Positions 30,589 through 40,447 of a DNA stretch of 64,000 nt are shown here, one piece after another. The translations under genes were made by a program, and so were the position numbers. The DNA lies in the NCBI GenBank assembly GCA_041392845.1, contig JAWKLG010000009.1, positions 62,001 to 126,000 on the forward strand, in the 5' to 3' direction. Below the pieces are notes generated by a model. It was not told the origin of the DNA. It ran no database searches and worked only from the letters and a program-made list of their open reading frames with translations. This DNA is from JAGQWW01 sp041392845 (GTDB lineage Bacteria; Bacteroidota; Bacteroidia; Chitinophagales; Saprospiraceae). Each line of letters starts with the position of its first letter. Position 1 is the first letter of the stretch.

Positions 30589-31164
30589 ATGGGGATACCG
30601 GATAGTAATATTATCCAACAATGCAAAAAAGGTAATCGTAAAGCGCAATTTGTCCTGTACAAATGGTGCTTTTCCCTGTTAATGCCCATTTGCCTGAGAT
30701 ATCGGAATAATCAGCAGGATGCAGGTAGTAATTTGAATGAAGGTTTTTTTAAAATATTGGACAACCTTCATAAATATCCGGAACATGTTCCACTTGAAGC
30801 CTGGGTAAAACGGATTATGATCAATCATCTTATTGATGATTTTAGAAAAAATAAAAAGTATAAGGATTTAACTGAGAACATGGAACCAAGCCAGTTTGAA
30901 ATATTAGCAGATTCAGTGGATTTCAACCTGGCGGAAGAAGAAATGGAGGCAGAGGAACTGAGGCTCATGATTAGCAATTTACCTCCGATGTCTGCACAGG
31001 TTTTCAATCTTTATGCATTGGATGGATACCAACACAAAGAAATTGCCACACTTCTGAATATCTCAGAAGGTACTTCAAAGTGGCATTTAAATAATGCCAG
31101 GACAAGACTGGCACAGCAAATTGAACAAAGACTGGCAAAAAGTAAAAATGTAAAATATGGCTGA
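30589..31164 (+). CDS. ECF-type RNA polymerase sigma factor
   Basis: A 191-residue ECF sigma factor. Region 2 includes AQFVLYKWCFSLLMPICLRY and the LEAWVKRIMINHLIDDFRKN helix; region 4 is LPPMSAQVFNLYALDGYQHK, then EIATLLNISEGTSKWHLNNARTRL as the -35 reader. ATG 30589 is used; the upstream extension would run into the terminator. It overlaps the next gene by 8 nt, the usual layout for a sigma factor and its regulator. It lies between two T9SS adhesin genes that may be among its targets (inference). Confidence 0.93.
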   Translation: MGIPDSNIIQQCKKGNRKAQFVLYKWCFSLLMPICLRYRNNQQDAGSNLNEGFFKILDNLHKYPEHVPLEAWVKRIMINHLIDDFRKNKKYKDLTENMEPSQFEILADSVDFNLAEEEMEAEELRLMISNLPPMSAQVFNLYALDGYQHKEIATLLNISEGTSKWHLNNARTRLAQQIEQRLAKSKNVKYG

Positions 31165-32425
31165 CCGAATAGACAAGTTTTTTAAAAATAAAATCAGCCG
31201 GGAGGAAATCCCCTTTGATGAAGAACTTTGGATGCAGGCATCTGCAGGGTTGGATGCTCGTAAACGCAAGCGTCGTCTGATTTTTTGGATCCTTCCAATT
31301 GGTCTTGGATTGGCGGGGATATTATTCTGGAATTTGCAAAGTGTTGATAATCAGAATGGAAATGATTCAATTGAATCAAATGAAGTCGCCAGAAACCAGA
31401 TTGAATCAGACGATATTTTAAATTCGACTTCAGAATCACAAATAAAAAAACAAGAAGAAAAAACAAGCCAACCTACTTCAAAAAACACCCAATCGAATAA
31501 CGCAATTAGTGAAAAGAGGCCATCTCAAAAACCCAATAATCCAAATGAAGGCAAAATAGGAACCGATTATAAGGAGGAAGATTTGCTTTCCATGAATTCG
31601 AAAGATGGAAAAGAAATCTTAACGCAAGACAAATCTAAAGATCCTCTAAAAATAGAATCCATAAAAACACCCATCGAAGAGGAGTTTGCTGAAATAAAAC
31701 CAAATACAAGCTCAATTAGACCTGTCAATGAACTGCCTATCCGCGTTTTTGAAATCGGGTTACTAAAAATGTTGGAAGAAAAAACGGGAACAGATGAACT
31801 ACCCATTATTCCTTTGCCTGCTTTCAGAGGATTTGCATTATCAGGAACAGTAGGTTCAGCTTACGGATTTGGAGAAGGTGCAAACTCATTTTATGCGTAT
31901 CAGGCAGGTTTTTCTTTTGAAAAATACCTTTCAAAAAAATGGAGTATGGGCATTGGTTTGTCCTATCATTTGAGGAATGGCAAGTTCGGACAACTGGACC
32001 AATCAAGTCAAAAATCCTATGGATTTGGTTCTGAAACCAATATTCAGACCCTTAATTTGACGGGGATTCACTCAATTGAACTCCCACTTTTTATTTCCTA
32101 CCATTGGAAAAGGAATCATGTGAATGTCGGATTGACCACGAGGAGAATTTTAGGTTTCAGTGGAGAGAAAGAAATTTCAGCCTCAAATGATAACCTACCC
32201 TTATCGAGAATCGCTTCATCAATCGGGGAAATTAAAAACTCCATGTTACAGCCTGGATTTGAATATGGGCTATTTCTTCAATATGGATATCAATGGAGAC
32301 AATTGAGTTTTGGAATCACTGGAAAAAGTATGCTGAATCCATTTAGCTGGACCGATTCAGATGGTTTTGTTAAAACGACAGCACCTTACAGCATTGGTGT
32401 TTTTGCCCAATACCGCATAAAGTAA
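31157..32425 (+). CDS. Membrane-anchored protein with C-terminal putative outer-membrane barrel; candidate anti-sigma
   Basis: A 422-residue protein with three visible parts. Residues 1-40 are a charged cytoplasmic segment (FDEELWMQASAGLDARKRKR). Residues about 41-60 are a membrane helix (LIFWILPIGLGLAGILFW). Residues about 65-215 are low-complexity, rich in S, N, K, E and P. From about 220 to the end a strand-rich domain (FALSGTVGSAYGFG, YQAGFSFEKYLSKKWSMGIG, YSIGVFAQYRIK) looks like a PorT-type outer-membrane beta-barrel. It overlaps the sigma gene by 8 nt, which suggests regulation of that sigma factor. No zinc-finger or known anti-sigma domain is recognisable. Confidence 0.8.
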   Translation: MADRIDKFFKNKISREEIPFDEELWMQASAGLDARKRKRRLIFWILPIGLGLAGILFWNLQSVDNQNGNDSIESNEVARNQIESDDILNSTSESQIKKQEEKTSQPTSKNTQSNNAISEKRPSQKPNNPNEGKIGTDYKEEDLLSMNSKDGKEILTQDKSKDPLKIESIKTPIEEEFAEIKPNTSSIRPVNELPIRVFEIGLLKMLEEKTGTDELPIIPLPAFRGFALSGTVGSAYGFGEGANSFYAYQAGFSFEKYLSKKWSMGIGLSYHLRNGKFGQLDQSSQKSYGFGSETNIQTLNLTGIHSIELPLFISYHWKRNHVNVGLTTRRILGFSGEKEISASNDNLPLSRIASSIGEIKNSMLQPGFEYGLFLQYGYQWRQLSFGITGKSMLNPFSWTDSDGFVKTTAPYSIGVFAQYRIK

Positions 32426-32429
32426 TAAG

Positions 32430-33567
32430 ATGAGCAGATTAATATTTTTTATATTAGGAATAGGATTTTTCTTCTCTTGTCAGGAAGTTACTATTGAGCC
32501 AGACCAAACAGGTTCGGCCGTCTTCGAACTTACAGGTAAAGTAGATGGTGAGGCTTTCACATTTACCGCAGGGGAAGATGGATATTTTCAAAATACAAAC
32601 TTTCAAAAGAACCAATTAGACCAATTGGAGCTATCTGGAAAATTGGAAGAGATTAATTGTAATACTTCCTGTGGTGCATCACTTCAAATTATTTTAAAAA
32701 GCCGGAAAAAATGAATCTCAATATTCAGATTTTTTAACCCCCGGTTCAAAAACATTCTTTAAAGCTTTTGAAGCACCTGAAGAGTTAATGGTGGTAAAAC
32801 TATTTTCTAATCCCAATGGGATTGGTCCTTTCCAATATGAATGGGATTTGGGTGACAACCGAACCTCTAGTTTGGCCAATCCTAGAATCATTTATCAAAA
32901 TAGAAATCCTCAAACGATTCAATTGACCACAACAGACCAAAATGGGTGCAGCAGTTCCCAAACCCGTCAGGTCAATATGCATCCGGGAACCAATGAATGC
33001 TCCATTTTACTCACACCTCCAGCCATTTGTAATGATTCCAGCGGAAATATTAGCTACTGTGTAAAAGCAATAGCGATTGGAGGAGAAGCTCCCTATCAAA
33101 TAACCTATGACAACAATACGTACAATACAAATATCCTGAATATCCCTTTGACAGATTTTCCGGTAAATGACCTCTGCGTTTCAGTAGAGGATGCCACGGG
33201 CATTTCTGCCAGCACTTGCGGAAATTTTAACCTGAGTACGAGTAGCCCTTCAGGAGCTCAATCTTGTAATACTCAATTTACCTACCAAAGTGATCTGGAA
33301 GAAATTCCTTTTGATTCCCTTCAATTGGGCACGGTGGAAGTAATTTATACGGATGATAACGGTGAAGTATTTTCTTCCGCAAACGTAAATGGATCTACCC
33401 TAAATCAGTTTAACCTGACAGAACTTATTCCCTACCAAAGAAATAATGCAGGCCAAAAGACAAGTATTGCCAAAATCAGCTTTAGTTGCATGCTTAAATC
33501 CGATTCGGGAACTGAAATATTAATGGAAAATGTCATAGGTTCCTTTGGATTCGCTCATCCGGATTGA
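32430..33567 (+). CDS. PKD-domain lipoprotein, one apparent frameshift
   Basis: About 378 residues after removing one extra A in the run near 32697. The N-terminus is a lipoprotein signal (ILGIGFFFSC). A PKD-like domain follows the break (GPFQYEWDLGDNRTSS, TTTDQNGCSSSQTRQVNMH). The rest contains an EAPYQITYDNNTYN segment like the adhesin repeats. The frame after the break reads cleanly as AGKNESQYSDFLTPGSKTFF, so the gene is probably whole. It starts 4 nt after the membrane-anchored barrel gene and is third in the sigma operon. A terminator follows. Confidence 0.8.
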
Positions 33568-33603
33568 CTCTGATCCAAAAATTTTTCCTACAATTTATTA
33601 AAT

Positions 33604-33657
33604 CCAAATGCATTACAAATAAAGGAATTTTATATGTGTAATGCCTTTGGGTTTTTT
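33604..33657 (+). terminator. Intrinsic terminator of the sigma-factor operon
   Basis: CCAAATGCATTACA (33604-33617) pairs with TGTAATGCCTTTGG (33637-33650) with one mismatch, followed by GTTTTTTG. The rest of the 314-nt gap to the giant gene holds a small palindrome, TGGTGTAACACCA (33760-33772), of unknown meaning; no clear TTTG/TAnnTTTG promoter pair was found. Confidence 0.7.
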
Positions 33658-33881
33658 GTTTTCTGATTTCGTGGTACAGTTTTTGAAATTATCACATGTA
33701 GATTCTGTAAACCAATCTTACCATTCCTTTTGGACCTAATTTGAAAAATAAATTAGCTGTGGTGTAACACCATGGCCTAAGGAATTTTTGGACTAGAAAT
33801 GAAATTTGGATGAATCTCATGGACTTGAATACTCCCCACATCAGGACACTTCCTTTTGGAATTGCCCAAAAACCGAGCATT

Positions 33882-36800
33882 ATGCGTGTTAAAACGATGA
33901 TCGCAGCAGCGATTTTGTGTTGTAGCTTTGCCTTCCCTTCAGGCTTGTTAGCTCAACCCGGTTGCGACAATGTAACCAACGGCGGATCCATTACCGGTGA
34001 CGAAACCGGATGTCCCAACCCTGTATTTGACCCATCATTGATTTCCAGTGTGACCCTTCCTAGTGGTGGAACGGGTACCATTGAATATATGTGGATGTAC
34101 ACGACAGGTGATCCAACCGCTCCGGTAAATTCATGGTTTGCGGTTCCAAATTCCAATTCGCCTGAATTGGATCCAGGACCGATTACTGAGACTACCTATT
34201 ACCAAAGATGCTCCAGGAGATCAGGTTGTGTTGATTGGGTAGGAGAAACCAACTATGTTACCAAATTGGTTGAATGTTGTGATAATGTCACCAATGGTGG
34301 TACCATTGGTGAAGATCAAACCATTTGTGATGTCCAGATTGATCCGGATTCCTTGTTTAATATAACAGCTCCTAGCGGCGGAACCGGTGCTTTGATGTAC
34401 CAATGGTATTTCAGCACTACAGGTTCTCCATATACAATGGGTAATCCGGATTGGACCCTGATACCGGGCGCTGAAGACTCAGGATACAATCCCGGAGTAC
34501 TGACAGAAAATACCTATTACGTAAGGGTTTCAAAACGTCAGGATTGTACAGATTACGTCGGCGTTTCCAATATGGTTAGCATTTTACTGGCTGAAAGTCC
34601 TGTTTTAGATACCATTTATGTTGAAACTCCTTCTTGCTTTCAAGGTGATGATGGAAGTATTACGGTGGTCGTTAGCGGAGGAACAGCACCTTATACTTAC
34701 ACCTGGGACAATGGTGCAGGTATGGATTCTATCGCTTCCGGATTGGAGGCAGGAACCTATACAGTTACCATTTTAGATGCAAACTTTTGTGGTTTGGTTT
34801 CTGAATTTACCGTTGAAGATGGTGAAGCCTTGGAAACTACTACCAGCTGGTGGGCAGAGCCGTGTAATTATGCAACAGGAGGAACCGCTACCATTGAAAT
34901 AATCAATGGAGAAGCTCCCTTTACCATTACCTGGTCAGATCCAAATCAATCTACCGGAGATACACTTTCTGGTGTGCCTCGCGGAACTTATTATGTAAAT
35001 GTTACCGATGCAAATGGCTGTGGAGCCAATGATTCGGTATTTATCGATATTCCGGAAAATTGGTCCTTTTCTTTTGATGTGACAGATGCTTCCTGTGCCT
35101 TGGCAAATGATGGTGGAGCAGTTGTTACTGTCTCTGGCGGAAATGGAAACAATACATTCCAATGGTCAGATCCAAATTCAACGACCTCGGACACTTTGAC
35201 TGGGGTTCTGCCAGGTACCTATTATGTAACTGTTACAGATGAAGATGGATGTTCCGGAATGGATTCTGTAGAGATAGGAATCGCAGATCCATTTGCTTTG
35301 TCTTTTGATATTGAAAACGTTTCTTGTATCGGTGCTCAAAACGGAAGTATTGTAGTTTCTGCTCCGGGTACCAATGTGATTTCATATCAATGGAATGATC
35401 CAAATAATACGACATCAGATACCCTAAGAAATATTGGAACTGGAATATATTCCGTGACTGTAACCGATGAATTTGGTTGTGTAAGCATAGATTCAGCAAC
35501 AGTTGATGTGGATGACCTTTTTCAACTTTCTTTCGATGTAAATGATGCCGCTTGTACCGCTGCTACAAATGGAAGCATTGTAGTTAGTGTCTCATCAGGA
35601 ACGCCTGTTTCTTTTCAATGGAATGATCCTTTCAATACAAATTCTGATACACTTAGAGGAGTTGGTCCGGGAACCTATACAGTTACTGTAACAGACGATG
35701 GGGGCTGTATTCAAATAGATTCGGCAACTGTTGGAACTTCTGATCCCTTTTCCCTTGAATTTGATGTAACAGATGCATCCTGTGCCATTGCAAGTAATGG
35801 TATGGTGGTAGTTTCTGTCAATGGAAGCACTGGAGCTTCCTTCCAATGGAATGATCCCAATTCAACCAATTCTGACACTTTATCTGGCGTGAATCCCGGA
35901 ATTTATACCGTAACTGTAACCGATATTTTTGGTTGTATAGGTATTGATTCTGTTGAGGTAGGAATGGAAGATCCTTTTACGTTAAGTTTTACGGTTACCG
36001 ATGCTACTTGTAGTGTTTCAGGAGATGGAAGTGCTACAGTTACAGCCTCAAACGGTACAACCAATACTTATTTGTGGAATGATGTAAATAATACCAATAC
36101 GGCAACCTTAAGCGGAGTCAATCCCGGCACTTATACAGTAACTGTTACTGATATGAATGGTTGTCAAGCTATTGATTCTGTGGTGGTTGGAATGGAAGAT
36201 CCTTTTGAATTGACTTTTACTACAAAGAATGCAACTTGTAATACTTCTTTGGACGGACGCGCTGTTGTAACTGCTTCCTTCGGTAATAACTATACCTATT
36301 TGTGGAATGATGTAAACAATACCGCTTCAGATACCCTTTCAGGCGTAAATCCAGGTACTTATACCGTGACTGTTACGGCTCCAAATGGATGTTTTGTTAT
36401 TGATTCTGTTTTGGTAGAATCAGAAGATCCTTTTGAGTTGTTTTTTATGGTTACCAATGCAAGCTGCTTATCTGCAAATGACGGAGCCGCTGTAGTTATG
36501 GCTCCTGGTGCAAATATCATTAGTTTTCAATGGAACGATTCAAATAATACTACCGGTGATACTTTGAGAAATGTATTCCCTGGAACTTATGCTGTTACTG
36601 CTACCGATGATAATGGTTGTTCCGTAATCGATTCAGTAACAATTTCCGTAATGAATCCATTTGTAATAGGTTACCAGGTCGTTGAACCAACCTGTAATGG
36701 TGATATGGATGGAAGTGCCAGCATCACGCTCTCTGTTGGTAATGCAGGTTATATTTTTACATGGAATGACCCTTCAAATACTGTAGGAACATCTATTTCA

Positions 36801-39653
36801 AATGTACCTGCTGGCTGGTATCAAGTTACCATTGACAATCAAAATGGTTGTGTGGTTACAGATTCAGTATTGATTAATCAGCCTGATGTATTATTAGCAA
36901 ATGCAGAAGCAATAGGATCCGGCTGTAATTTGGTTAATGGAACCGCAGTCGCAACTCCAACTGGAGGAACTGCTCCTTATTTCTACATTTGGAACGATCC
37001 AAATAATCAAAGAACTGCTACTGCTTCCAATTTGAATGATGGTGATTATACTGTTACTGTCACTGATGTTAATGGTTGTTCAGATGTCCAAACAGTTACT
37101 TTGGAAAATCTATCTACCTTAAGTTTAAATGTAGATCAGGAAAGAAATATATGTGCAACTGATAATACCGCAAAAGCCTGGGTTACTGCTACCGATGGTA
37201 TCGCACCATACTCTTATGAGTGGAGCACCGGTTCAACCTCAGATACCATTAGGAATCTAACCAACGGCGATTATGAAATCACAGTAACCGATTCCGGTGG
37301 ATGTGAAGTCATCGAAACTATAAGAATATTCAGTTTATCCACTACCAATATCAGCTTGAATGGTACCAATCCTACTTGTTCGATGGCAGACAATGGTAGA
37401 GTAGACGCCATAGTTACTCCTGCTTCTGGAACTTTCCAATATTTATGGAGTACTGGTTCAACCAGCAACTTTATCGAAAACCTGGGACCTGGTACTTATA
37501 GTTTGACGGTTACAGATCGTTTTGGTTGTAGTGTTTCAGATACCATAACACTTGTTGCTGGTCAAGGATTAATCTGTTCAGCAAGTGTGACTTCCGATTA
37601 CAATGGAGTTGGCATCAGTGAAAGAGGTGGTAGTGATGGAGAAGTGACAGCTACAGCTTCCGGTGGTTCAGGTAATTATTCTTTTGTTTGGTCAAATGGT
37701 GTTACCGGACCTGTAAATAGTGGATTGGCTGCAGGAACTTACAATTTCACAGTCACAGACGGATTCGGATGTGAATGTACTGGTTCAGTACGATTGAATG
37801 ATCCGGCAATGATTACCGGTCTGGCCTGGAATGATCTCAATGAAAATGGATTGCAGGATTTTGGTGAGCCCAACTTTGCCAACGTTCCCGTTAGCCTAAG
37901 CGGTACCAATGATTTAGGACAAAATATCTCTTTAAATACCACCACTAGAACCAACGGACTATATGATTTTGATGGTTTAAGAGGTGGAACTTATACTGTA
38001 ACTTTTACACCTCCTGGTGGATACGAATTTACACTCCAGGATGTCGGAACCAATGATGACATCGATAGTGATCCGGATCCACTAACCGGACAAACTGCGC
38101 CTTTTACATTGAATGGCTCAGCAGTAGTATTTCAGGATGCAGGCTTAAGAGAAATTTTTATCAATCCTACCATCGAAATTGGTGATTTCGTTTGGTATGA
38201 CACAGATAAAGATGGCCTTCAAGGACCTTTTGAAGCAGGTGCACCAAACATTACTGTTAGATTGTACAATGCTTCGACGAATCAGGTACTCGCTAGTGAT
38301 GTAACAGATTCCAATGGAGAATATCTATTTGTAGATGTAAGTCCGGGAACCTACTATATCATCTTTGATAAATTCACCCTGCCTTTTGGATATCAACTGA
38401 CGCATAATATGGTTGGAATGGATGATGAATTGGATAGTAATCCGGATACTTTGACCGGACGCACTCCCAATTTTACCATTGTTGCAGGGCAAAGAGATGA
38501 ATTGAGTATAGACGCAGGAATCTTTGAAACTTGTGATAATATTACAAACGGAGGATTGATTGCTGCCAATGAAGAATTGTGTGGACAAGGTTCTGATCCT
38601 TCCCCAATCGTAGACGTTGCCCTTCCATCAGGAGGCACAGGAAACATTGAATACATCTGGATGTATGCGCATACACCGGTTTATAATGGAATGGGAGATC
38701 CAAACTGGAGTCCAATACCCGGAACCAATAGTCCATCTTATGATCCGGGGCCGATCAACCAGTCTACTTATTACCTGAGATGTTCTAGAAGAGTTGGTTG
38801 TACGGATTATATAGGTGAAACCAATATCGTTTCAAAAATTATAAAAGATCTCCCAACTGCATTTATTTCAGTTTCTCCACAACAAGCCTGTACCAATACC
38901 GGAACTGGTTTTGAAGCTCAGGATGCCGGTTTTGGAGCAGTTTATTCATGGGTTTTCCAGGATGGAAATCCTTCAGGAATCAATGGAAGGGTTGCACCGG
39001 CAATTAGCTGGCCAACAGCTGGTATAAAAAATGTAATTCTAACCGTTACAAGGAATGGCTGTACTGCCAGAGATACCAATACGATATCCATTGTAAGCTG
39101 TCTGGCAAATTGGACGGGGCTCCAGGCAGACAGAGTACGTGATTCTCATGTTGCAATTGATTGGTCAACCGAAGGAGATGATGTAGGTACCATTTTCAGA
39201 ATTGAAAAATCAATGGATGGCATTAATTTTGAAACAATTAAGACCATAGCCGGAACCAGTACCCCCTCCGGAACCAACAGATACCAATATTCAGACTACG
39301 ACATTTTACCGGCTTCCATTTGGTATCGAATCAAACACATGAATGCACAAGGCGAGTATGAATATTCCGACATAGTCGAGGTCGAACCTTATCAGTCACC
39401 TGTTAAAACTGCTTTGGTTTTCCCAAATCCAAGCAGTGGAGAATTATTCCTAAACTGGAAAGATGCGCCAAAGGGAACTGTTCAGATTCAGGTTTTTGAT
39501 ATGACCGGAAGAATGGTTCATAATATAAATGTAGAAAACCAGCAGGATATCCAACAACTGGAATTTCCGGAATTACCGGTTGGTGTGTACATGCTTAATC
39601 TAATCGATGCAACAGGAAGAGATGAAGTAATTCGCCTTTCTGTGATAAAATAA
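33882..39653 (+). CDS. Giant T9SS adhesin with SprB-type repeats
   Basis: A 1923-residue secreted protein. ATG 33882 precedes the signal peptide (AAAILCCSFAF ... LLAQ). Two copies of a ~105-residue CDN(V/I)TNGG module come first, then about 14 repeats of ~75 residues of the SprB type (PGTYTVTVTDxxGC, WNDPNNT, DSV..G.EDPF). Two SdrD/Cna-B-like domains follow (GDFVWYDTDKDGLQG), then a third CDN(V/I)TNGG module, a PKD-like segment, a fibronectin-like segment (VAIDWSTEGDD) and a T9SS type A sorting domain (ALVFPNPSSGELFLNW ... VIRLSVIK). SprB-like proteins are surface adhesins in gliding Bacteroidota. Whether this organism glides is not known. The open frame is unbroken over 5.8 kb. Confidence 0.95.
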   Translation: MRVKTMIAAAILCCSFAFPSGLLAQPGCDNVTNGGSITGDETGCPNPVFDPSLISSVTLPSGGTGTIEYMWMYTTGDPTAPVNSWFAVPNSNSPELDPGPITETTYYQRCSRRSGCVDWVGETNYVTKLVECCDNVTNGGTIGEDQTICDVQIDPDSLFNITAPSGGTGALMYQWYFSTTGSPYTMGNPDWTLIPGAEDSGYNPGVLTENTYYVRVSKRQDCTDYVGVSNMVSILLAESPVLDTIYVETPSCFQGDDGSITVVVSGGTAPYTYTWDNGAGMDSIASGLEAGTYTVTILDANFCGLVSEFTVEDGEALETTTSWWAEPCNYATGGTATIEIINGEAPFTITWSDPNQSTGDTLSGVPRGTYYVNVTDANGCGANDSVFIDIPENWSFSFDVTDASCALANDGGAVVTVSGGNGNNTFQWSDPNSTTSDTLTGVLPGTYYVTVTDEDGCSGMDSVEIGIADPFALSFDIENVSCIGAQNGSIVVSAPGTNVISYQWNDPNNTTSDTLRNIGTGIYSVTVTDEFGCVSIDSATVDVDDLFQLSFDVNDAACTAATNGSIVVSVSSGTPVSFQWNDPFNTNSDTLRGVGPGTYTVTVTDDGGCIQIDSATVGTSDPFSLEFDVTDASCAIASNGMVVVSVNGSTGASFQWNDPNSTNSDTLSGVNPGIYTVTVTDIFGCIGIDSVEVGMEDPFTLSFTVTDATCSVSGDGSATVTASNGTTNTYLWNDVNNTNTATLSGVNPGTYTVTVTDMNGCQAIDSVVVGMEDPFELTFTTKNATCNTSLDGRAVVTASFGNNYTYLWNDVNNTASDTLSGVNPGTYTVTVTAPNGCFVIDSVLVESEDPFELFFMVTNASCLSANDGAAVVMAPGANIISFQWNDSNNTTGDTLRNVFPGTYAVTATDDNGCSVIDSVTISVMNPFVIGYQVVEPTCNGDMDGSASITLSVGNAGYIFTWNDPSNTVGTSISNVPAGWYQVTIDNQNGCVVTDSVLINQPDVLLANAEAIGSGCNLVNGTAVATPTGGTAPYFYIWNDPNNQRTATASNLNDGDYTVTVTDVNGCSDVQTVTLENLSTLSLNVDQERNICATDNTAKAWVTATDGIAPYSYEWSTGSTSDTIRNLTNGDYEITVTDSGGCEVIETIRIFSLSTTNISLNGTNPTCSMADNGRVDAIVTPASGTFQYLWSTGSTSNFIENLGPGTYSLTVTDRFGCSVSDTITLVAGQGLICSASVTSDYNGVGISERGGSDGEVTATASGGSGNYSFVWSNGVTGPVNSGLAAGTYNFTVTDGFGCECTGSVRLNDPAMITGLAWNDLNENGLQDFGEPNFANVPVSLSGTNDLGQNISLNTTTRTNGLYDFDGLRGGTYTVTFTPPGGYEFTLQDVGTNDDIDSDPDPLTGQTAPFTLNGSAVVFQDAGLREIFINPTIEIGDFVWYDTDKDGLQGPFEAGAPNITVRLYNASTNQVLASDVTDSNGEYLFVDVSPGTYYIIFDKFTLPFGYQLTHNMVGMDDELDSNPDTLTGRTPNFTIVAGQRDELSIDAGIFETCDNITNGGLIAANEELCGQGSDPSPIVDVALPSGGTGNIEYIWMYAHTPVYNGMGDPNWSPIPGTNSPSYDPGPINQSTYYLRCSRRVGCTDYIGETNIVSKIIKDLPTAFISVSPQQACTNTGTGFEAQDAGFGAVYSWVFQDGNPSGINGRVAPAISWPTAGIKNVILTVTRNGCTARDTNTISIVSCLANWTGLQADRVRDSHVAIDWSTEGDDVGTIFRIEKSMDGINFETIKTIAGTSTPSGTNRYQYSDYDILPASIWYRIKHMNAQGEYEYSDIVEVEPYQSPVKTALVFPNPSSGELFLNWKDAPKGTVQIQVFDMTGRMVHNINVENQQDIQQLEFPELPVGVYMLNLIDATGRDEVIRLSVIK

Positions 39654-39700
39654 AATTTCTAGTCCATCTTCGTTGCCCTAGTCCGGTAACGAGCAAAACT

Positions 39701-39740
39701 GGCGGCCGTCTGGAGGGAGATGGTCGCCTTTCTTCTTTTT
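39701..39740 (+). terminator. Intrinsic terminator after giant adhesin gene
   Basis: GGCGGCCGTCT (39701-39711) pairs with AGATGGTCGCC (39718-39728), 11 base pairs with two G-U, 6-nt loop, then TTTCTTCTTTTT. Confidence 0.8.
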
Positions 39741-40437
39741 ATAAAAAAGGATGAATGCCGCTTTGTTTCAATATCTTTTCAAAGATAGGTTGGATAATAT
39801 CAGGTTCCTCAAAACTGTATCTGTATTTTAAAAAAGAAAGCCCTCTGTAATGATCCTGGACCAGTGCTGCTTGTTGTTCATAATTGAAAAAATCCAAACC
39901 AATTCCTGATTGAATGGCCTTTTCAAGTGCTTCTTTTCCCCCATAATTGTACCCTTCGTTAGTCTTTTGAGCCCATAATGCTCTTGGGATGTATACCAGC
40001 CCTTTTTCAAAATATTGCCAAACATGAACCATCTCATGAACCAGTACATCGTTTTGAATGGATCCATAGCTGTTGATTATGCTTCCCGAAACGTAAACAA
40101 TTCTGCCTTTTCTGGTTCCTGTCCTCCTTTGTTCGTTGATTCTTATTCTGGAAACCCAGGAGAATTTTTTAAAATACTTTAATGCGATTTCATTTTCCTC
40201 CTCCAATAATTTCCGGTCATTTTTTTGAAATGCAATCAAGCCCAATTCGATCCATTCTCCCAGTCCCAGTATGTCCAAAATATGAATAGGTATTTCTGCC
40301 AGGTAGAATGCTAAACTGACAAAGTAATTTTTTGAATAAGTATGTTTTTCTAAAAAAAAGAGATGCCTAACCAGTCGGATAAATCGAACCGGAAAATATT
40401 TAAAAATGTCCCCAATCCTTTGGAAAGTTGCTTCCAA
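39739..40437 (-). CDS. Putative zinc metalloprotease-like protein (HEMVH)
   Basis: A 232-residue protein. The segment VLVHEMVHVWQYFEKG contains an HExxH zinc-binding motif, and its context resembles DUF4157-type domains found at the edge of toxin or contractile-injection proteins. A later YGGKEALEKAI stretch could hold a third ligand. The first 80 residues include a hydrophobic AFYLAEIPIHILDILGLGEW helix, with no obvious cleavable signal. Substrate unknown. It lies 10 nt after the sixA gene on the same strand. Confidence 0.65.
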   Translation of the reverse strand: MEATFQRIGDIFKYFPVRFIRLVRHLFFLEKHTYSKNYFVSLAFYLAEIPIHILDILGLGEWIELGLIAFQKNDRKLLEEENEIALKYFKKFSWVSRIRINEQRRTGTRKGRIVYVSGSIINSYGSIQNDVLVHEMVHVWQYFEKGLVYIPRALWAQKTNEGYNYGGKEALEKAIQSGIGLDFFNYEQQAALVQDHYRGLSFLKYRYSFEEPDIIQPIFEKILKQSGIHPFL

Positions 40438-40447
40438 TCTAAGGCAG

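Noticed and set aside
35000..37600. Regular repeats of about 225 bp suggested a CRISPR-like or tandem DNA array.
   Set aside because: They are in frame within one long open reading frame and encode ~75-residue SprB-type domains; the DNA copies diverge freely at third positions.
33953..38736. Several minus-strand open frames opposite the giant adhesin.
   Set aside because: They are shadows of the repetitive coding sequence, with no start context, family match or consistent composition.
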